From Pseudomonadota bacterium (GTDB taxonomy: Bacteria > SZUA-182 > DTGQ01): DNA of 34,974 bases. The first letter of the stretch is position 1, and every line of letters starts with the position of its first letter. The stretch is taken from positions 1-34,974 of the forward strand of contig DAOURK010000035.1 of the NCBI GenBank assembly GCA_030625085.1, written 5' to 3'. The notes under the pieces are model-generated. The model saw only the letters and a program-made list of their open reading frames with translations. It did no database searches and was not told the DNA's origin. The position numbers were made by a program, and so were the translations under genes. Shown here in pieces: positions 1-6,945 of this stretch.

Positions 1-142
1 GTGTGCTTTCCCTATTTTTTGTTTCCCTTAAAACACGGCATCTTTATCCTCCTTTTTTCGCGGGTTAAAATTTTTTTTCTTCAAAACCTTACGTTTTTCA
101 ATATTAAATTTTGGACCCCTCTGCTTTCTTGACCCCTCTAAT

Positions 143-865
143 TCAATAGCCAATGAAATTTTCTGTTTTTACCATTTCTTTAAGGCGCCCCATTTCAAGA
201 CAAAGATCTTTCATGGCTGTCACCATATTCGGGGGGCCAAAGATAAAAAATATTCGTTGATTATAATGAGTTACTTTGGACATAAAAAGCTGCTTATTGA
301 TCCTGCCAAAAAAACATCTCTTATCCTTTATCTCACCATTACCAGCAGTACTGACTGTATAAATTACCTTGATTTTGCTGTTATTTTTACTCCAGTTATC
401 AATTTCAGGTTTAAAGGCTATATCATCCTCAATTTTATTAGAATATAATAGATAAACATCAGTAGCAAGCCCTTTATCGATTATATACTCCAGTATGGAA
501 ATAACCGCGGTTATACCGATACCGCCGATTAAAAATCCAATTTTCTCATATTCATCCTTAAAGATGCAGGTACCCATAGGCGCTTTCATTAAAATCCTGC
601 TTCCCGGTTTCAACTCGAGCAATCTTTGAGAAAATTTGCTGTCTGATATTTTTTTGGTAACTTCAATATAATCTTTTCCGGGAGCAGAAGAAAACGAAAG
701 ATATTTATTTAAATTACGATTATTTTTATTCTGTTCATCAAATATTACCTGCAAAAATTGCCCTGGATAAAAATCAATCTTTTGCTCAGATTTAAATCTA
801 AAACTCCTGACTGTTTCAGTTCTCTTTATCTTCTCAATAAATTTCACTCTTACTTCTTGCAACAT
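143..865 (-). CDS. FAD/NAD(P)-binding ferredoxin reductase-like protein (possible Hcr-type electron donor)
   Basis: A 240-residue flavoprotein of the ferredoxin-NADP reductase superfamily. The N-terminal half is the FAD barrel, with 'PGQFLQV' and 'NKYLSFSSAP' in place of the usual RxYS flavin motif. The C-terminal half is the NAD(P) domain, with glycine-rich 'GGIGITAVISIL' and a terminal 'FIFGPPNMVTAMKDLC...ENFIGY' that is typical of the family. There is no plant-type 2Fe-2S domain, so unlike E. coli Hcr it would need a separate ferredoxin. It is the last gene of the minus-strand hcp cluster and follows a dicluster ferredoxin gene, which suggests an NAD(P)H to ferredoxin to Hcp chain; this role is inferred from context. 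The start has a short purine stretch (AGGGGAT) just upstream. Substrate and partner cannot be read from the sequence. Confidence 0.85.
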   Translation of the reverse strand: MLQEVRVKFIEKIKRTETVRSFRFKSEQKIDFYPGQFLQVIFDEQNKNNRNLNKYLSFSSAPGKDYIEVTKKISDSKFSQRLLELKPGSRILMKAPMGTCIFKDEYEKIGFLIGGIGITAVISILEYIIDKGLATDVYLLYSNKIEDDIAFKPEIDNWSKNNSKIKVIYTVSTAGNGEIKDKRCFFGRINKQLFMSKVTHYNQRIFFIFGPPNMVTAMKDLCLEMGRLKEMVKTENFIGY

Positions 866-1007
866 TATCCCCTATCACTTATTTATAACTCCATTGATTT
901 ACTATGATTTTAAAAAATTGCCAAAATTGTACTTTAATAAAAACAAGATGTTATGAGTACTCTTAGGGCAAAAAACACCCAATTTTGGATTAAATCAACA
1001 GAGTCAT

Positions 1008-1067
1008 TTATTGCATTTCAGTAATTCCTAAAATTTCGCCAAAATATTTTTCAGTGATTTCCATTTT
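1008..1067 (-). pseudogene. Displaced 3' end of the ferredoxin gene, beyond the inserted element
   Basis: Read on the minus strand this segment encodes KMEITEKYFGEILGITEMQ followed by TAA. It lies immediately past the 318-bp element at 1070-1387. If the element and one copy of its 3-bp duplication are removed, the ferredoxin frame runs ...GEILTNKF directly into this tail with no frameshift, because 321 bp is 107 codons. I read it as the original C-terminus of the ferredoxin, now separated by a stop codon inside the element. It has no start or ribosome site of its own. Confidence 0.7.
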
Positions 1068-1069
1068 AA

Positions 1070-1387
1070 CTGGGGTATGCACTTAACCCAAGTGACCACT
1101 ATACGTATAGTATCTTGGCCCATGGAGGAGAATTACTCAGGACACCGATGGACCTGGAAGAGCGGTTCAACACCATGGCTACCTGCCTTGAATTTGCGGC
1201 AACTACGATGGCTGCAAGCCCGTCTGTCTGGTTCAGCAATCCTTGGTGGACGAACATGCGCCAACTGGCACGCTCAAGGGTCCAACTCTGCCGTTCCTCG
1301 CCGATGCGGTAACGCGCCTCTCGATCCTTTGATCGACGGCCCAGACCACAATATGTAGTATGCACTTGAGTTAAGAGCATACCCCAG
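1070..1387. mobile_element. 318-bp non-autonomous element with 25-bp terminal inverted repeats
   Basis: The ends at 1070-1094 and 1363-1387 are inverted repeats of 25 bp with two mismatches, beginning CTGGGGTATGC. They are flanked by TAA at 1067-1069 and 1388-1390, a 3-bp target duplication (TTA on the gene strand). The interior is visibly richer in G and C than its surroundings and holds only short overlapping frames on both strands, none recognisable as a transposase. It therefore looks like a MITE or a deletion derivative moved in trans. Three-bp T-N-A duplications are known for IS5-family subgroups, but the parent family is only a guess. The left end also carries the palindrome CTATACGTATAG. 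The insertion splits the ferredoxin gene and gives it a new stop. Confidence 0.82.
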
Positions 1388-2132
1388 TAAATTTATTTGT
1401 CAGAATTTCTCCTCGATTGCTGATTACAATTTTTTCAACAGGTATCTTCTTCCCTGCTGCAGCCAAACCCTTTTCCACGATCATGGGTAAGCCGGAACAA
1501 CAAGGGACTTCCATAATAAGCACAGTAATTTTTTTGATATCCGCTTTTTCAAAAATGGCGGAGAATTTATGAATATATTCTTCAACATTATCAAATTTCG
1601 GACATCCCATCATAACTGCCTTGCCCTCTAAAAAATCGCGGTGGAGATTGGGATAGGCAACGGCCGCGCAATCGGCCAGCACCAATAAATGGGCCTCTTT
1701 GAGAAATGGGGCGGTTGGCGGCACTAACTTTATCTGAACAGGCCAGTGAGACAGTTCCGATACAGAAGTTGTCTGCTTGTCGGGTATATTCGTTGTCGGA
1801 CGTGATTCCGGTCGGCTAAAACTTTCAATATGGGTTGATGGGCACCCACAGGCCAAGGTCGGCTCTTCTGATTCTTTTTGCTGTTTCTGTGAATGTAAAT
1901 ATTCGTCTACAGCCTCAGCGTTAAAGTCCTCGGCCTCACGTTCAATAATCTTGAGTGCTCCCCGGGGGCATTCCCCCATACAGGCCCCTAATCCATCACA
2001 ATATTTTTCCGCTACCAACCTGGCCTTGCCATCAATGACCTGGATGGCGCCTTCAGCACATGAAGGCACGCATTGTCCGCAACCATCACACAATTCCTCA
2101 TTAATTTCAATTATTTTTCTCATAACTTTCAT
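1371..2132 (-). CDS. Dicluster 4Fe-4S ferredoxin-type protein of the hcp cluster, C-terminus altered by insertion
   Basis: A 253-residue protein. Residues about 12-60 hold two 4Fe-4S motifs, 'CDGCGQCVPSCAEGA' and 'CDGLGACMGECPRGA'; the second has CxxxxC-like spacing variation. A variable linker then leads to a C-terminal domain with further cysteines ('ACGCPS', 'MMGCPKF', 'PCCSGLP'). Ferredoxins of this kind accompany hcp in sulfate reducers (often called frdX), so a role as electron carrier for Hcp is likely but inferred. A good AAGGAG lies before the ATG. The last five codons (TGVCS) and the stop come from the inserted element; about 19 native residues now lie beyond it. The catalytically relevant cysteines are all upstream of the break, so the product may still work. 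The gene lies upstream of the FAD reductase, now 505 bp away instead of about 180. Confidence 0.85.
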   Translation of the reverse strand: MKVMRKIIEINEELCDGCGQCVPSCAEGAIQVIDGKARLVAEKYCDGLGACMGECPRGALKIIEREAEDFNAEAVDEYLHSQKQQKESEEPTLACGCPSTHIESFSRPESRPTTNIPDKQTTSVSELSHWPVQIKLVPPTAPFLKEAHLLVLADCAAVAYPNLHRDFLEGKAVMMGCPKFDNVEEYIHKFSAIFEKADIKKITVLIMEVPCCSGLPMIVEKGLAAAGKKIPVEKIVISNRGEILTNKFTGVCS

Positions 2133-2157
2133 GACGTTTCTCCTTCAAAATCTAGGT

Positions 2158-2210
2158 GGTCAAATCTTTATTCTTGACAAAATTTTTTTGTCAAGAATAA
2201 AGATTTGACC
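2158..2210. repeat. 53-bp perfect palindrome (REP-like)
   Basis: Two perfectly complementary 25-bp arms, beginning GGTCAAATCTTT, are separated by only three T residues. It lies between the ferredoxin gene and the HD gene, and the final codons and TGA of the HD gene (from 2191) fall inside it. Transcribed from either strand it would form a very stable hairpin; there is no clear U-tract after it, so it is not a standard intrinsic terminator. The sharp ends and perfect symmetry suggest a recently inserted REP-type palindrome of the sort mobilised by IS200-like (RAYT) transposases. That link is an inference. Confidence 0.85.
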
Positions 2211-2928
2211 CCAATAGCTCCAATAGCTCCCTGGCTAACTCACGTCCCCTTTTCGTATAAAAGTCATTATTAATAAGGGAGGTTATTTTTTCTTTATCTA
2301 GAATTTTTTTTGTTTGCTGTTCCTCTAAATTAACAATCAAATCGGCATCATATAAAACCTTGAAGTTTTCACTTTCTTCATTTCCTGGATGATGGTGCCG
2401 GCTAATAATATCACATACTTCATCAATCAAAACCTTAGTAGCTCCCAGCTTGAGCAATATTTCCCTGGCTTTCATTGATCCTTTTTTTTCGTGATCTTTC
2501 GCTTTTTTATTATCAGGTTCAGTATCCTTAAGACCAATGTCATGTAAATAAGCGGCAGATAAGACAATAGCCAGGTCGCCTTTTTCCTGATTAATAATTT
2601 TTTCTGCGTATCGAGCGACTTTCACTGCGTGACCGATTCTTTTAAAATCCTTTTGAAAATAATGTTTCATCTCAACGGCCACCCGGTTTTTCAACAGCTC
2701 GTCCCTGTATGCCAGTAAATCAGGATCTCCAAAACATTGCTTGGCAAATTTACAATAAGCAGCACACCAAAAATCCATCTTTGGATTTATCAGCTTGTGG
2801 CCACATTTGTTACACTTTCGCGCGGGCTCATCTTTAAAAAATTCTACCTGATGTCCGCACTGGGGGCATTTAACCTCAAATATGGCGTCGGATTTCCAAT
2901 AACGAGTATCCTGTCCGGGACATCTCAT
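2191..2928 (-). CDS. Zinc-ribbon and HD-domain phosphohydrolase-like protein
   Basis: A 245-residue protein. The first 70 residues are cysteine-rich: 'KCPQCGHQVEFF', 'KCNKCGHKLI', then 'CAAYCKFAKQC', consistent with one or two metal-binding ribbons. The remainder is an HD domain, with 'HAVKVARYAEKI', 'AAYLHDIGL', 'ISRHHHPG' and 'DADLI' supplying the metal-binding His and Asp residues. HD proteins hydrolyse phosphate esters, often of nucleotides; the substrate here is unknown. It lies 210 bp downstream of hcp on the same strand and just upstream of the ferredoxin gene, suggesting a place in the nitrosative-stress operon. AAAGGAG precedes the ATG by seven bases. The last residues (SNLYS) and stop are encoded within the 53-bp palindrome, so the native C-terminus may have been slightly longer or different. 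Confidence 0.85.
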   Translation of the reverse strand: MRCPGQDTRYWKSDAIFEVKCPQCGHQVEFFKDEPARKCNKCGHKLINPKMDFWCAAYCKFAKQCFGDPDLLAYRDELLKNRVAVEMKHYFQKDFKRIGHAVKVARYAEKIINQEKGDLAIVLSAAYLHDIGLKDTEPDNKKAKDHEKKGSMKAREILLKLGATKVLIDEVCDIISRHHHPGNEESENFKVLYDADLIVNLEEQQTKKILDKEKITSLINNDFYTKRGRELARELLELLGSNLYS

Positions 2929-2997
2929 GTGCTTTCTCCTTTACCTATATTTAGAGTTTTTTAGATACTAAATTACACAGACTTTTTTTGCAGCGCA

Positions 2998-3016
2998 AGG
3001 GCTTTAACCCTGCATT
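2998..3016. repeat. Short palindromic repeat, copy 1 (AGGGCT-TTAA-CCCT type)
   Basis: AGGGCTTTAACCCTGCATT contains an AGGG/CCCT stem. A close relative, AGGGCTAAAGCCTTGCATT, occurs at 7778-7796. It lies in the gap between the HD gene and hcp. Its function is unknown; it may be a dispersed repeat remnant. Confidence 0.4.
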
Positions 3017-3138
3017 TAAGCAAGATTAAAACCCAGTGCTACTATTTCCCGAATATTGATTGTAAGTGAAATTATTTATCTAAAAATCTATAGACCAGTA
3101 TATCATTTCTCTGAAAATAAAATATTTTACAGCACCCT

Positions 3139-4767
3139 TTAGCCCAATATAGCTTTCAAGTCCTCATCAGGAGTAGTGATCGGCATAATATTGAAATTTT
3201 TAACCAACACATCAAGTACTGCCGGCGTAATGAAGGCTGGCAAACTTGGCCCCAGGCGTATATCTTTAATACCCAAGGAAAAAAGGGTCAACAAAATAGC
3301 CACAGCCTTTTGCTCATACCAGGAAAGGATCATGGAAAGCGGCAAATCATTAACGCCGCAGTCAAAAGCCTTGGCCAGGGCAACAGCAATCTGAATGGCT
3401 GAATAAGCATCATTACATTGACCGATATCCAGAAGTCTGGGAATACCCCCAATATCACCAAGGTCTTTATCAAAGAACCGGAATTTGCCGCAAGCCAGGG
3501 TTAAAACAAGACAATCAGAAGGAATTTTTTCCACCAGCTCAGTATAGTAATTTCGCCCAGGTTTTGCCCCATCACAGCCGGCCACCAGAAAAATATGGCG
3601 CAAGGCCTTGCTTTTAATAGCGTCAATCACTTTATCAGCCACTGATAAAACAGCATTTCGGGCAAACCCGACCATGACTGATTTTCCATTGGTATCTTCA
3701 GAAAAACCTGGCGTAGCCAGCGCCTTTTCAATTGCCGGCGCAAAATTTCTGTCTGTAATATGGGTCACTCCCGGCCAACCAACCTCGCCGCAGGTAAAGA
3801 TACTATCTTTATATGTATCTTTGGGTTTTTGAATGCAGTTAGTAGTCATGAGAATGGCACCGGGAAAAAGAGGGAACTCTTTGTGCTGATTTTGCCAGGC
3901 AGTACCATAATGGCCATAAAAATGGGGATATTTTTTTAAGCCGGGATAGCCGTGACAGGGAAGCATCTCACCATGGGTATAAACAAAGATGCCCTTGCCT
4001 TCACTTTGCCTGAGAATTTCCTCTAAATCAAGGAGGTCATGGCCTGATACCAAAATTGCCTTCCCTTTCTTTGCTCCCAGTGGGACCTTAGTAGGCACCG
4101 GATGGCCATAGGCGCCTGTATTGGCTGCATCAAGTAATTCCATAACACGAAAATTAATTTTGCCGCACTTTAATACAAGTCCTACCCAATCATCCAGGGA
4201 TAAATCTTTATTCAAGGTGGCAGCCAATGCCTCGTGTATAAAGGCATATACTGCCTCATCCTCTTGGCCCAGTATAGAAGCATGGGTGGCGTAAGAGGCA
4301 ACTCCCTTAAGACCTATAATCAAGGTCTGTTGCAAAGACAAAATATCCGGGGCTATGGTTTGGTCAGACTTTATACCCACGGCCTCACCCTGTTTGATTA
4401 ATCCCGGCAGAGTTGATTCAGGTTTGAAATTGACAATATCATCACTAAAGTCGACTTTACCACCAGCAGTCTCCAGCTTTTCCTTGAGTTTATCCTTAAG
4501 CTTAACACAATTGTGAATATAATGAAGGAACCGCTCAGGATCAAAATTTACATTTGTAAGCGTGGCAAAGGCAGCTTCGGCAGTAAATAAATTCACCTTG
4601 TCATCATTAATACCCTTTTTCCGACCTTCAACAGCATAAAGAGACAATCCTTTAAGCGCGTATATAAGAAGATCCTGCAATGCGGCTACCTCAGGTTGTT
4701 TACCACAAACGCCTACAGTCATACATCCTTGTCCTTTGGCCGTTTGTTCACATTGATAACAAAACAT
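3139..4767 (-). CDS. hcp: Hydroxylamine reductase / hybrid cluster protein
   Basis: A 542-residue protein, full length for anaerobe-type Hcp. The N-terminal 4Fe-4S ligands are Cys3, Cys6, Cys15 and Cys21 ('MFCYQCEQTAKGQGC...VCGK'). Ligands expected for the hybrid Fe-S-O cluster are all visible in order: 'VSGHDLL' His, 'THGEMLPCHGYP' Glu, 'TNCIQKP' Cys, 'VAGCDGAKPG' Cys (the persulfide position), 'LACGKFRF' Cys, 'GQCNDAYS' Cys and 'WYEQKAVA' with the Glu-x-Lys pair. Hcp is cytoplasmic and acts as a nitric oxide or hydroxylamine reductase in nitrosative stress defence. AAGGAG precedes the ATG. It follows a small membrane protein gene by 46 bp and probably shares the HcpR-controlled promoter near 5735. 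The identification is secure; the physiological substrate is from family knowledge. Confidence 0.97.
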   Translation of the reverse strand: MFCYQCEQTAKGQGCMTVGVCGKQPEVAALQDLLIYALKGLSLYAVEGRKKGINDDKVNLFTAEAAFATLTNVNFDPERFLHYIHNCVKLKDKLKEKLETAGGKVDFSDDIVNFKPESTLPGLIKQGEAVGIKSDQTIAPDILSLQQTLIIGLKGVASYATHASILGQEDEAVYAFIHEALAATLNKDLSLDDWVGLVLKCGKINFRVMELLDAANTGAYGHPVPTKVPLGAKKGKAILVSGHDLLDLEEILRQSEGKGIFVYTHGEMLPCHGYPGLKKYPHFYGHYGTAWQNQHKEFPLFPGAILMTTNCIQKPKDTYKDSIFTCGEVGWPGVTHITDRNFAPAIEKALATPGFSEDTNGKSVMVGFARNAVLSVADKVIDAIKSKALRHIFLVAGCDGAKPGRNYYTELVEKIPSDCLVLTLACGKFRFFDKDLGDIGGIPRLLDIGQCNDAYSAIQIAVALAKAFDCGVNDLPLSMILSWYEQKAVAILLTLFSLGIKDIRLGPSLPAFITPAVLDVLVKNFNIMPITTPDEDLKAILG

Positions 4768-4813
4768 TTTTTTCTTCTCCTTTCCCCGGATAAATAAACG
4801 GGATTACCTAATG

Positions 4814-5161
4814 TTATTTATTATGTGAATTCGTGGGATATTTTTCTTTTACCACTTTTAAATTAAATAATACCCCCGAAAAAACAGTAAACACAGCTAC
4901 TGCGCCAAGAATAATTACCGGTTTATGCCAAGGTAAACCCATTGTTATTCGTTTTCTTATGAGAAAAATCGTTGTATTTAGCCATATTCCTCCACCTATA
5001 TAAGTAAAAATTTGTATGATGTACAAAATCCAACGCTTCTTAATCAATAGCAAAAACGGCATCAAAAGACATAGTACAGAAACTATGGGATTTGCAGATC
5101 TTAAAAAATGGGCGCCTAAAAATAAACAAGAGATTACTAATGGTATTATAATAAAAATCAT
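4814..5161 (-). CDS. Small integral membrane protein of the hcp cluster
   Basis: A 115-residue hydrophobic protein with about four membrane segments: residues 1-20, 27-42, 47-67 and 81-103. Basic loops ('IKKRW', 'IRKRI') fit an inside-positive topology. A conserved-looking 'AHFLRSANP' follows the first helix. I do not recognise a catalytic motif. A strong AGGGGAG precedes the ATG. It sits between the cupin and hcp genes (51 and 46 bp gaps, same strand), so it is probably co-transcribed with them. A role in transport or membrane sensing of the same stress is possible but unsupported by motifs. Confidence 0.7.
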   Translation of the reverse strand: MIFIIIPLVISCLFLGAHFLRSANPIVSVLCLLMPFLLLIKKRWILYIIQIFTYIGGGIWLNTTIFLIRKRITMGLPWHKPVIILGAVAVFTVFSGVLFNLKVVKEKYPTNSHNK

Positions 5162-5212
5162 TTAACTCCCCTTATTTTCTTATCTTCATGCTCCATTACC
5201 AAGGTAATCACC

Positions 5213-5554
5213 CTACAGTAATTGGGTTGCCTTTGTTGGCCTTGGAGTTTTTACCACTAAAAATCGAAATGGGCGGTCACTATTATTAATAAGACGATGG
5301 ACAATGTTTGCCGGACTCTCAACGAGCATATCTGCGGATACTTCAGCGCGCTCCTCCCCAATTTCTACTATGCCGCTGCCCTCCAGAATAAAAAACCAAA
5401 CATCTACAGGAGTGATGTGCTTTTTTAGTTTTTCACCGGGCAATAAATTGATATGCATTACCAGTGCATGTTCGCTGTCATGAAGCTTGCGGACACTCAC
5501 CCCATGTGGATTTTTTATATCCGGGGCATCTTTCAAACTTATGGTTTTGATCAT
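5213..5554 (-). CDS. Single-domain cupin protein
   Basis: A 113-residue cupin. The core reads 'HALVMHINLLPGEKLKKHITPVDVWFFILEGSGIVEIGEERAEV' (cupin motif 1, with 'LPGEKLKKHITP' and 'GSGIVEIG') and 'VESPANIVHRLINNSDRPFRFLVVKTPRP' (motif 2, with the His). The start at 5554 is chosen because AAGGAGGT lies seven bases upstream; an in-frame ATG at 5575 has no ribosome site and would place that sequence inside the gene. It is the first gene of the minus-strand hcp unit. Cupins near hcp may bind metal and a small ligand; no substrate can be read here. Confidence 0.87.
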   Translation of the reverse strand: MIKTISLKDAPDIKNPHGVSVRKLHDSEHALVMHINLLPGEKLKKHITPVDVWFFILEGSGIVEIGEERAEVSADMLVESPANIVHRLINNSDRPFRFLVVKTPRPTKATQLL

Positions 5555-5731
5555 AACAAGTACCTCCTTACTCATAAGGTTAATGATAACTTCCCTTAAA
5601 TCTTGTAAAATCAGACAGAATTAACGTAATTCAAAGGATTTTTATTTTTTTCCTGTCCATTCAATAAATCCTTTTTTATAAATATGTTTAAAAAGCTGCA
5701 TAACAAAAAGTGTAAATCCCTTTATTATTTA

Positions 5732-5737
5732 AGTATA
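5732..5737 (-). promoter_or_regulatory. Predicted -10 element of the cupin-hcp promoter
   Basis: TATACT on the minus strand. It places the start site near 5725 and the centre of the HcpR-like palindrome (5766.5) at -41.5, the classic position for a class II Crp/Fnr activator. There is no good -35 box, which is expected for an activator-dependent promoter. TATTAT three bases upstream is an alternative. Confidence 0.55.
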
Positions 5738-5757
5738 ATAGAATCAATAAAAATTTA

Positions 5758-5775
5758 CCTTGACATAAGTCAAGG
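5758..5775. promoter_or_regulatory. HcpR-type operator (perfect)
   Basis: CCTTGACATAAGTCAAGG is a perfect 7-bp inverted repeat with a 4-bp spacer and matches the known HcpR consensus WTTGACnnnnGTCAAW at every conserved base. It lies between the divergent hcpR and cupin-hcp units, at -41.5 for the latter, which suggests activation of hcp. Confidence 0.75.
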
Positions 5776-5931
5776 AATGAATTTTTTTTATCATTTTTAT
5801 TTTTTTTCTCCAACTCGCTCAAGCAAAAATTCTATCCCTTCCAGATTTATGATTTCGTCAAGTCCCTCTCCCCTCCCCTGCCCTCCTTTATATCTCTAAT
5901 AATAACTTTTTCATACCTTAAAAAAATATAC

Positions 5932-5947
5932 TTTGACTTAGGTTAAG
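5932..5947. promoter_or_regulatory. Second HcpR-type operator, one mismatch
   Basis: TTTGACTTAGGTTAAG matches the TTGAC-n4-GTCAA consensus except for one base in the right arm (GTTAA). It overlaps the predicted -35 box of the hcpR promoter, so binding here would be expected to repress hcpR (autoregulation). This is an inference from position. Confidence 0.55.
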
Positions 5948-5961
5948 ACAAATGATATTTT
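5933..5961 (+). promoter_or_regulatory. Predicted hcpR promoter
   Basis: TTGACT at 5933-5938 and TATTTT at 5956-5961 are separated by 17 bp, and a TG lies one base before the -10 box (extended -10). The transcript would begin near 5968 and carry a leader of about 170 bases that includes the whole MITE at 6020-6122. Confidence 0.5.
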
Positions 5962-6019
5962 CTTTTAAAAATAAGAGATAATGTCTGCTGTGACTATCAT
6001 CTGTGACTATATCAAGGAA

Positions 6020-6122
6020 TGATGGTCTCGTAAAAAGTCCAAAATGGGGATATATGTACAACATAACTTATTGAATTTATTCAACCCAAATTTTCTAAAA
6101 ACGACTTTTTACGAATGCATCA
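6020..6122 (+). mobile_element. MITE copy 1 (subfamily A), in the hcpR leader
   Basis: A 103-bp element with terminal inverted repeats TGATGGTCTCGTAAAAAGTC and, at the right end, GACTTTTTACGAATGCATCA. The flanks share AAGGAAT on both sides (6014-6020 and 6122-6128), consistent with a target duplication of 5-7 bp. It differs from copy 3 (7935-8036) by about eight positions by eye. It has no coding capacity. In the hcpR messenger the two ends would pair into a long hairpin ending at the ribosome binding site. Confidence 0.85.
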
Positions 6123-6127
6123 AGGAA
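6122..6127 (+). promoter_or_regulatory. hcpR ribosome binding site, inside the MITE target duplication
   Basis: AAGGAA lies nine bases before the ATG at 6137. The same AAGGAA occurs at 6014-6019 on the other side of the MITE, so the site appears to have been duplicated on insertion and the downstream copy kept in use. It fixes the start at 6137 rather than the in-frame TTG at 6131. Confidence 0.65.
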
Positions 6128-6136
6128 TAATTGATT

Positions 6137-6820
6137 ATGGATTTAATTGGACATATATCAACTATCCCGCTTTTTGCAGGACTTCCCAAAGATCAGCTTG
6201 CAACCCTGACCGGTATTGTGGTAGATCAGGTAGTTGGGCGAGGCCGGATTATTTTTTCCGAGGGTGAAGAGGGTGCGGGTTTTTATGTAGTTATTTCAGG
6301 CAGGGTTAAAATTTATAAACTTTCTCTTGAGGGTAAGGAACAAATTCTTCATATTATTGAACCTAAAGAACCCTTTGGCGAAATTGCAGTCTTCACGAAT
6401 AAGTGCTTTCCGGCTTACGCTGAAACCATTGAAAAAAGTCGTATCTTTTTCTTTCCTATGGCAGATTTTATTAACCTGATTAAAAATAATCCTTCTTTGG
6501 CTATGAATATGCTGGCTGTTCTTTCCCAGCGATTGCGAAAATTTACTCTCATGATTGATAGTCTTTCCCTTAAGGAAGTTCCGGGAAGATTGTCTGCTTA
6601 TCTTTTATATTTGAGCGGGCGAAAAAATAAGATAAATGATCTGGAGTTAGATATTACCAAGGGTCAATTAGCCAGCTTTTTGGGAACTATTCCTGAAACC
6701 CTTTCCCGCATTTTTGCCAAAATGGTTAAACAAGACCTTATTCAATCAGACGGTCGCCATATTACCATAAAGGATCGGCAGGGTCTGGAAGAATTAGCTG
6801 AAGGGGGCAAACGGCTTTAA
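6137..6820 (+). CDS. hcpR: Crp/Fnr family regulator, HcpR-like
   Basis: A 227-residue Crp/Fnr-type protein. Residues about 10-120 form the cyclic-nucleotide-type beta barrel ('IIFSEGEEGAGFYVVISGRVKIYKLS', 'EPFGEIAVF'), followed by the long dimer helix and a winged helix-turn-helix ('TKGQLASFLGTIPETLSRIFAKM'). There is no Fnr-type cysteine cluster, so it is not a 4Fe-4S Fnr. HcpR proteins of this shape bind haem in studied species and control hcp in response to nitric oxide. Assignment as HcpR rests on divergence from the hcp cluster and two TTGAC-n4-GTCAA operators in between. The start at 6137 has AAGGAA nine bases upstream. MITEs flank the gene on both sides (6020-6122 and 6946-7048). Confidence 0.85.
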   Translation: MDLIGHISTIPLFAGLPKDQLATLTGIVVDQVVGRGRIIFSEGEEGAGFYVVISGRVKIYKLSLEGKEQILHIIEPKEPFGEIAVFTNKCFPAYAETIEKSRIFFFPMADFINLIKNNPSLAMNMLAVLSQRLRKFTLMIDSLSLKEVPGRLSAYLLYLSGRKNKINDLELDITKGQLASFLGTIPETLSRIFAKMVKQDLIQSDGRHITIKDRQGLEELAEGGKRL

Positions 6821-6945
6821 GAAAGAGGTCAAAGACTTTAAAAGAAAAGATTTAATGTAGATTTATTGTCTTTTGATGAGAGATTTGGTCAAGCACTTTA
6901 TATATATTTATTGGGCAGTCTGATACTTTTACATGAGCCAATTTT

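Noticed and set aside
1077-1380. Overlapping open frames on both strands inside the 318-bp element
   Set aside because: They match no known family, overlap each other on opposite strands and begin or end inside the terminal repeats. They reflect the element's composition rather than a gene.
2171-2197. TTGAC and GTCAA words in the 53-bp palindrome as a further HcpR site
   Set aside because: The half-sites are too far apart (more than 4 bp spacer) and are explained by the palindrome itself.
5684-5899. A 71-codon open frame between the cupin gene and hcpR
   Set aside because: It is low-complexity, crosses the HcpR operator and promoter, and lacks a ribosome site.
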